Shown: piece after piece, positions 64,000-64,000 of the stretch
Numbering within the stretch: position 1 is the first letter of the stretch
Layout of the letters: every line of letters begins with the position of its first letter
NCBI RefSeq assembly: GCF_001974875.1
Contig: NZ_MTQD01000011.1
Span: forward strand, 62,001 to 126,000
Reading direction: 5' to 3'
Source of the DNA: Pseudoalteromonas sp. EB27
Lineage (GTDB): Bacteria > Pseudomonadota > Gammaproteobacteria > Enterobacterales > Alteromonadaceae
Length of the DNA stretch: 64,000 nucleotides
Notes under the pieces: model-generated
Database searches by the model: none
Seen by the model: only the letters and a program-made list of their open reading frames with translations
What the model was told of the DNA's origin: nothing
Program-made: the position numbers and the translations under genes

Positions 64000-64000
64000 A

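Noticed and set aside
1-64000. CRISPR arrays, tRNA/rRNA genes, prophage, toxin-antitoxin or defence islands
   Set aside because: None were recognised on either strand; the lone XRE gene at 451-690 has no toxin-like partner.

Overview
The window looks like chromosomal DNA of a marine gammaproteobacterium of the order Alteromonadales, most likely Pseudoalteromonas. This is inferred from the AT-rich composition, the protein sequences and the gene order recA / pncC / mutS / rpoS / nlpD / yqaA. There is no rRNA, tRNA, CRISPR array, prophage or intact insertion sequence. Most of the window is housekeeping or conserved accessory DNA with well-formed intrinsic terminators.

Layout. Positions 1-8.6 kb: end of an AmpG-like permease, a small XRE regulator, a small membrane protein, erpA, a ClC-family anion transporter, hemJ, pyrB, hemL and a chemoreceptor. 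8.6-16.3 kb: a MITE-like repeat, mrcB (PBP1b), glnK-amtB behind a probable sigma-54 promoter, a PleD-type REC-REC-GGDEF protein and a secreted S10 peptidase. 16.4-28.1 kb: a PhnD-like binding protein overlapping a hybrid histidine kinase, an apparently frameshifted small gene, a CYTH-CHAD protein facing an SH3-domain protein (ygiF/ygiM-like pair), a CNNM/CorC-like protein and mgtE, a RIO-like kinase behind a MarR-box-like palindrome next to a MarR gene, and a Cache-domain chemoreceptor.

28.5-43.3 kb is the centrepiece: a complete Pel exopolysaccharide operon, pelA1-pelA2-pelB-pelC-pelD-pelE-pelF-pelG. The hydrolase/deacetylase gene pelA is present twice in tandem. Each copy has its own similar leader, and both keep all expected catalytic residues. 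The leaders and glycoside-hydrolase halves are nearly identical at DNA level, while the deacetylase halves have diverged strongly, which suggests localised gene conversion. From pelA2 onward all genes overlap or almost overlap. PelD keeps the RxxD c-di-GMP-binding motif, so the operon is expected to respond to c-di-GMP.

43.4-51.3 kb: a small unknown gene, an L,D-transpeptidase and M15-type peptidase pair, a poxvirus-type topoisomerase IB, a large orphan membrane protein, purU and a LuxR-type response regulator. 51.4-57.3 kb: acs next to that regulator (resembling the CrbR-acs arrangement), a DcaP-like porin and a TonB-dependent siderophore receptor with a Fur-box-like site. 57.4-64 kb: a second full repeat copy, recA with a LexA box filling its promoter spacer, pncC, mutS, rpoS, nlpD and the end of yqaA.

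Points most worth a second look: the duplicated, mosaic pelA pair; the MITE-like repeat family (two full copies and one collapsed 30-bp palindrome); the channel-like residues in the ClC protein; the frameshifted gene at 19540-19792; the MarR box before the kinase gene; and the unusual palindrome upstream of the diguanylate cyclase gene.
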